NCBI GenBank assembly: GCA_902459845.2
Contig: CABPSV020000567.1
Coordinates: forward strand, 1 to 13,264
Direction of reading: 5' to 3'
Length of the DNA stretch: 13,264 nucleotides
From: Hepatocystis sp. ex Piliocolobus tephrosceles
Lineage: Eukaryota; Apicomplexa; Aconoidasida; Haemosporida; Plasmodiidae
This document shows positions 9,253 to 13,264 of the stretch, piece by piece; the stretch's first letter is position 1, and every line of letters starts with the position of its first letter. The translations under genes were made by a program, and so were the position numbers. A model generated the notes under the pieces. It was not told where the DNA came from. It saw only the letters and a program-made list of their open reading frames with translations, and searched no databases.

Positions 9253-9286
9253 TTTTTTTTTTTTTTTTTTTTGGGGGGGGAGGGGG
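9252..9286 (+). repeat. T21 followed by G8-A-G5 block
   Basis: A run of T (9252-9272) is followed by eight G, one A and five G (9273-9286). This is the only long G run in the window and contrasts strongly with the surrounding A/T-rich sequence. Confidence 0.9.
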
Positions 9287-9437
9287 TTTAATATTGGTTT
9301 TCATACGATATTAACTTACATTGTTTCAACTTTATTTTTTATTTTATCCTCAATAACTTCCTCCCTCATTTATATGCCTGTTTAAATATATGCTATAGAG
9401 TGAATTGTATTATGTATTTTTGATTATATTGAACTAT

Positions 9438-9471
<34 letters not shown>

Positions 9472-9650
9472 TTATGGTACACGCATTTAGTGAATCTCAA
9501 CAATAACACTTCAAGTATATTTTCTATGTATATTTATTAAAGCAGAAAAATAACATCATAGCTGAATTCTATGAAACCTATTTTAACCATTTTTTCTACA
9601 GTTCTTATTTCAATAAATATAATTATATTTATCTTTTTTTTTTAAATAAA

Positions 9651-9651
<1 letters not shown>

Positions 9652-9699
<48 letters not shown>
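9652..9699. repeat. 48-base A homopolymer in the intergenic region
   Basis: This is an uninterrupted A run about 850 bases upstream of the secreted-protein start codon. Long dA:dT tracts of this kind are common in Plasmodium intergenic DNA and tend to exclude nucleosomes. Confidence 0.95.
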
Positions 9700-9701
<2 letters not shown>

Positions 9702-10101
9702 TTAACACAGTTTATATTTTGTTACAAACCATTGTTTCGTTATTCATATTTGGACAATATGTGTTTTATGTAAAGCATAGTAAATGTTTAAATTTTACTT
9801 TTTTTATAACAAAAGTAAATAAAATGTAAAATGTTTCTTACAACTTTAATGCTTTGACATATGTTTTATATTTTTATTAGTTAAATAACGTTTTGTATAT
9901 ATGCAACACTTATTATTTTCCAACTTTTTGCAATATGTATTTTTTATTTTTTGATTTAATAATGGTGGATCTAAAAGAGAATACATACAATTTTTTTTGT
10001 TAAAACATACAAAGTTTGTAATTATATATATTTATTTATGTACAATTTTATAAATATCCATATGGTCATACAAAAAATACAAAATTGATAGTCCGATTTT
10101 G

Positions 10102-10213
10102 GTTAGTAATAATTTAAAAAAAAAAAAAAAAATTAAAATAGCCAAAATTTTTGTTAGTAATAATTTAAAAAAAAAAAAAAAAAAATTAAAATTCTAGCTT
10201 TTTTTTTTGGCTA
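10102..10213. repeat. Duplicated GTTAGTAATAATTT-An-TTAAAAT element with flanking inverted repeat
   Basis: Copy 1 (10102-10139) and copy 2 (10153-10192) share GTTAGTAATAATTT, an A run and TTAAAAT. TAGCCAAAA (10139-10147) and TTTTGGCTA (10205-10213) form a perfect 9-base inverted repeat around copy 2. The block lies about 340-450 bases upstream of the secreted-protein gene. Confidence 0.85.
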
Positions 10214-10374
10214 GTTATAATATTAAAAAATATTATTAACAATTTTCTGACTTTTTTTTTTTTTTTTTTTTTTTATACAACAAAGTAAATAAAATCGAAA
10301 TGACGTTGTAAATTATGCTTTTATTTTTTTTTTATTACTTTTATTTTTTTATTAATTTTATTTCTTTTTTATAT

Positions 10375-10398
10375 GTTTGAAAGTTTGAAAGTTTGAAA
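10375..10398 (+). repeat. Three tandem GTTTGAAA octamers upstream of the secreted-protein gene
   Basis: Three perfect 8-base copies end 149 bases before the start codon at 10548. The position fits a promoter or 5' UTR element, but no known factor site is recognised. Confidence 0.8.
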
Positions 10399-10547
10399 GT
10401 TTTCTTATTTTAATTTTTTTACAAATTATAAATAATTTTATTTATTATTTAATAAAACATAAATAAGTTATATATGACTAATTATCGCATATAATCTTAT
10501 TTATATATAATTCACTAAATTATTTTAAATATTGTTTTATTTTTAAA

Positions 10548-11672
10548 ATGAATTTTTTTAATTTCTTTATTTTTCCTATTTTGTTCATACATATAAATAT
10601 TATATGTGCTAAATTATTAAAAGATATACTTGAAGATAGGAGAAATGAATTAAATAATAATGCTCAATTTATAATAGATGAGCTTAATTTGGTAGATAAG
10701 AATGAAAAAGTGCTTGGAGACTCATTTAGAGTATATAAATATTTTTTGTTAAAAAACAAAAATGAGGTTAGAGCCATTTTCATTTATGATGATCTAAATA
10801 TTAAGGAAGCTTCTAAATTGAAAATAAATAAAGAAGAACATGATACCGATATTTTAAATGTAACAAAAAATTTGGATCGTATATATTTATTAGATGAATC
10901 GAGTACATTCAGTGAATTAATGTTTAAAGAACGAAAAATATTTTCTTTGCATAAAGATTATTCACTTACAAGTTATATTTTACTCACATTCGTGTTTGAA
11001 AAAGATGTTGAAGAAATGGAGCCCTCGGAGATATTGTCTCTTTTATTAAACAATGAGCTACATATTAAAAAAAAAGATGTAGAAGTTGTAAAAACTGATG
11101 AACATTTGGAGACTTATGACAATAGGGACAATGGACAAATTAAGCAACTACTTTCTAGCAAAAAACAGAATCATCTACAATCTTTTGTTCAATTTTTTGG
11201 TATAACTACTCTGATAAAAAATTTCGTGTCTGCAATACCAGGTGCGATTTCTGCTGTAGCATCAATATTTACCTCTGTAGAGAGTCCATCACCAGAAAAA
11301 TTTTTAACTGAAAAGGTTTCGAATCTTCCTGATTATATAGCTAAGTTAGACAACATACCAATGCAGCTAACTAAGAATATTGATAAACTTAAGCGAGTTG
11401 GTAAAGCTGTGTATAATGAAATCGTAAATGATAATCCTGTGGACGCTAGTGAACAAACTAGTGCTATGTGCCACGTAGATAGCGGAGAGGTGGATGATGA
11501 TGATGATGGTGGTGATGATGATGAAGAAGAAGAAGAAGAAGAAGAAGAAGCAGAGGAAGAAGGAGAAGGAGAAGAAAAGGCAGAGGAAGAAGGAGAAGAA
11601 GAAGAAGAAGAAGAAGAAGAAGGTGATGAATATTATGGTGAAGAAGATTATAAAGAATATTATGGTAAATAG
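10548..11672 (+). CDS. Secreted Plasmodium protein of unknown function with acidic C-terminal tail
   Basis: I do not recognise this family. The single open exon codes 374 residues and ends in TAG at 11670-11672. The start at 10548 is supported by a signal peptide directly behind it: a Phe/Ile-rich hydrophobic core at about 3-20, with likely cleavage near Cys20-Ala21. Residues 21-200 are charged and mixed, with predicted helix and strand character. Residues 212-244 form a hydrophobic or amphipathic stretch containing NFVSAIPGAISAVASI, which could be a membrane-associating helix. Residues 250-300 are helix-like, and 312-370 are almost only Glu, Asp and Gly, ending in Tyr-rich EYYGK. After signal removal Cys308 is the only cysteine. 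No credible PEXEL export motif follows the signal, so the default expectation is secretion to the vacuole, surface or an apical organelle. The gene is divergent from the Kae1api gene. Confidence 0.88.
   Translation: MNFFNFFIFPILFIHINIICAKLLKDILEDRRNELNNNAQFIIDELNLVDKNEKVLGDSFRVYKYFLLKNKNEVRAIFIYDDLNIKEASKLKINKEEHDTDILNVTKNLDRIYLLDESSTFSELMFKERKIFSLHKDYSLTSYILLTFVFEKDVEEMEPSEILSLLLNNELHIKKKDVEVVKTDEHLETYDNRDNGQIKQLLSSKKQNHLQSFVQFFGITTLIKNFVSAIPGAISAVASIFTSVESPSPEKFLTEKVSNLPDYIAKLDNIPMQLTKNIDKLKRVGKAVYNEIVNDNPVDASEQTSAMCHVDSGEVDDDDDGGDDDEEEEEEEEEAEEEGEGEEKAEEEGEEEEEEEEEGDEYYGEEDYKEYYGK
11494..11622 (+). repeat. GAT/GAA/GGA codon repeat coding the acidic tail
   Basis: Runs of GAT, then GAA with GGA and GCA interruptions, encode the Asp- then Glu-rich tail. 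The two stop-free frames on other phases (Met/Lys-rich on +, Leu/His-rich on -) are products of this repeat. Confidence 0.9.
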
Positions 11673-11869
11673 GTGTATATGGATGACAAAAAAAGAGATG
11701 ACTTAACAAGTTGTAATCAATACATACAGGGTTAATATCCGTCTGACAAATGTATGTGTGGCTATTAAATACGATAATAAATATAATTAAAAAAATTAGT
11801 AAAATAATGGTCATTACTAAGATAATGAATATACATTCGTAATAATTATAGAAATCGAAATGGTATGCA

Positions 11870-11911
<42 letters not shown>

Positions 11912-12717
11912 TACATAAAATATCATATTCATTAGAATATGTATACAATTATAAAAAAACGTCTATTATTATATTGTAAATATTTAATGTAAATAAAATT
12001 AAATATAAATTCAACATATCCATATAAAAAATGAAGTAAAAATAAAATAGTAATACGTGTTGTATATAGAATAGTAAATAATTTGTGAAAACCAACAAAT
12101 AAAGCTGACTAACACATGAGAAAATTGTACACATAAGTTTATATGAAGACAATTTGTTCGAAATAAACAAGAATAAATAGTACTGAAACTTTGATACTGT
12201 AAAAACAACATAATTTTTAGTAAACCGTATTTTTTTTTTTTTTTTTTTTTTTGTATGTGCTAATTTTTAATTTTTTTACGTATTGTTCATCTTTTTATTT
12301 ACATGTGCTAAATTGGAAAATTAAATTTGAATTAATATAAATGTTCTCAAATATATGTATGTACATAACTATAATGTGCAATGTTCAACGAGTTCATAAA
12401 ATAATAAATTAACACATATTTTAAAACAATATTTTGTTTAAAAAAGGTAATTAAAAAAAAAAAAAAAAAAAAAAACATATTTTTTTTTTTTTTAAATTTT
12501 AATTGCCCAAAAAGACATTTAAGCTAAAGAAAACCTTCACTTAAATGAAAATGGTTGTAAAACTTACATAATATGCGCATAAAACTTTCAACATATTTTA
12601 ATATAAAAGTGTAAATAAATTATTACATTTTTTTTTTAACTTTGTGTAAAAAAAGTTTTTAATTAAAGAATGGGAATTAATAAATATGTAAAAAAAAAAA
12701 ATAAAATGCATCTTTCC
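11673..12717. other. Non-coding region downstream of the secreted-protein gene
   Basis: About 1 kb of A/T-rich sequence contains homopolymers (A32 at 11878-11909, T runs near 12231-12252, A/T runs near 12453-12493). I see no protein-like ORF on either strand and no RNA gene. The 3' UTR of the secreted-protein gene presumably lies in its first few hundred bases. Confidence 0.7.
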
Positions 12718-13264
12718 TTTAAAAATAGTTCTTAAAAAAAGTGCTTAAAAATAGTTCTTAAAAAAAGTGCTTAAAAATAGTTCTTAAAAAAAGTGCTTAA
12801 AAATAGTTCTTAAAAAAAGTGCTTAAAAACGGTGCTTTAAAAAAGTGCTTAAAAACGGTGCTTTAAAAAAGTGCTTAAAAACGGTGCTTTAAAAAAGTGC
12901 TTAAAAACGGTGCTTTAAAAAAGTGCTTAAAAAAAGTGCTTAAAAAAGGTGCTTAAAAAAAGTGCTTAAAAAAGGTGCTTTAAAAAAGTGCTTAAAAAAG
13001 GTGCTTTAAAAAAGTGTTTAAAAAAGTGTTTAAAAAAGTGCTTTAAAACAGTGTTTAAAAAAGTGTTTAAAAAAGTGTTTAAAAAAGTGCTTTAAAAAAG
13101 TGTTTAAAAAAGTGCTTTAAAAAAGTGTTTAAAAAAGTGTTTAAAAAAGTGTTTAAAAAAGTGTTTAAAAAAGTGTTTAAAAAAGTGTTTTAAAAAAGGT
13201 GCTTAAAAAAGTGCTTTAAAAAGTGCTTAAAAAAAGTGCTTAAAAAAGGTGCTTAAAAAAAGTG
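12718..13264. repeat. GTGCTTAAAAA minisatellite, truncated by the window end
   Basis: An array of 11-14-base units built on GTGCTTAAAAA fills at least 545 bases. It starts with four 26-base higher-order units that alternate GTGCTTAAAAA with AGTTCTTAAAAA. These are followed by four 26-base units alternating GTGCTTAAAAA with CGGTGCTTTAAAA. It then decays to simple GTGTTTAAAAAA and GTGCTTTAAAAA units. Stops occur in every frame, so it is not coding. Confidence 0.92.

Larger units (their letters stand above)
8750..10547. other. Divergent intergenic region with both upstream regions
   Basis: This 1.8 kb stretch separates the start codons of the - strand enzyme gene and the + strand secreted-protein gene, so both promoters should lie in it. 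It holds two tandem arrays, a T21-G8-A-G5 block, an (AT)n run at about 9438-9462, a 48-A tract, a duplicated element at 10102-10192 and three GTTTGAAA copies. Reading frames through it are repeat artefacts. I see no tRNA or rRNA gene. Confidence 0.8.

Noticed and set aside
9280..9289. Telomere-like GGGGGTTTA
   Set aside because: It occurs only once with no tandem GGGTTYA copies, so it is not an interstitial telomere array.
8742..9385. Phe/Ile/Leu-rich plus-strand ORFs resembling membrane proteins
   Set aside because: They are created by T-rich tandem arrays and have no non-repetitive coding sequence.
10608..10640. PEXEL-like KLLKD after the signal peptide of the secreted protein
   Set aside because: It starts with Lys rather than Arg and sits directly at the predicted signal cleavage site, too close for a normal PEXEL.
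11464..11814. Minus-strand Leu/His-rich ORF and the plus-strand Met/Lys-rich ORF
   Set aside because: Both are other-frame products of the GAT/GAA repeat in the acidic tail.

Overview
The window is nuclear DNA from a malaria parasite (genus Plasmodium). It is extremely A/T rich, with A or T runs of up to 48 bases. Its proteins are rich in Asn, Lys, Ile and Tyr and carry low-complexity inserts. Introns are short, with GTAAGT-like donors and T-rich TAG/CAG acceptors. One gene is a recognisable apicoplast-type Kae1/Qri7/TsaD enzyme. The species cannot be fixed from the sequence. A single N at 1021 and two unexplained frame changes suggest a draft assembly.

Layout: (1) 1-5056, + strand: the 3' part of a very large gene that begins before the window. 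Its last open frame alone is over 1,000 codons. It looks like an extended beta-sandwich repeat protein and may be related to the gp210/NUP210 nucleoporin family; this is only a hypothesis. (2) 5057-5736: a 3'-3' intergenic region between convergent genes, with poly-T, an AACTGY tandem repeat and a small compositionally ordinary island. (3) 5737-8749, - strand: a five-exon gene for an apicoplast-targeted tRNA threonylcarbamoyltransferase (Kae1api/TsaD family). It was reconstructed here from splice sites whose phases all agree (721 residues). The two 3' exons are too short or too hidden to appear as ORFs, yet exon 4 carries the conserved DNA-T-M motif with the third metal-binding residue. (4) 8750-10547: a 1.8 kb divergent intergenic region full of tandem repeats, a G8AG5 block, a 48-A tract and a duplicated promoter-proximal element. 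(5) 10548-11672, + strand: a single-exon secreted protein of unknown function with a Glu/Asp-rich C-terminal tail. (6) 11673-13264: non-coding sequence ending in a minisatellite of GTGCTTAAAAA-type units that runs out of the window.

The three genes show no obvious shared pathway. The enzyme would act on apicoplast tRNAs, the large protein may be structural, and the small one is secreted. Gene order is: + gene, convergent enzyme gene, divergent secreted-protein gene. The most useful outputs are the complete exon model of the enzyme, the two competing models for the 1415-1868 segment of the large gene, and the orphan secreted protein.
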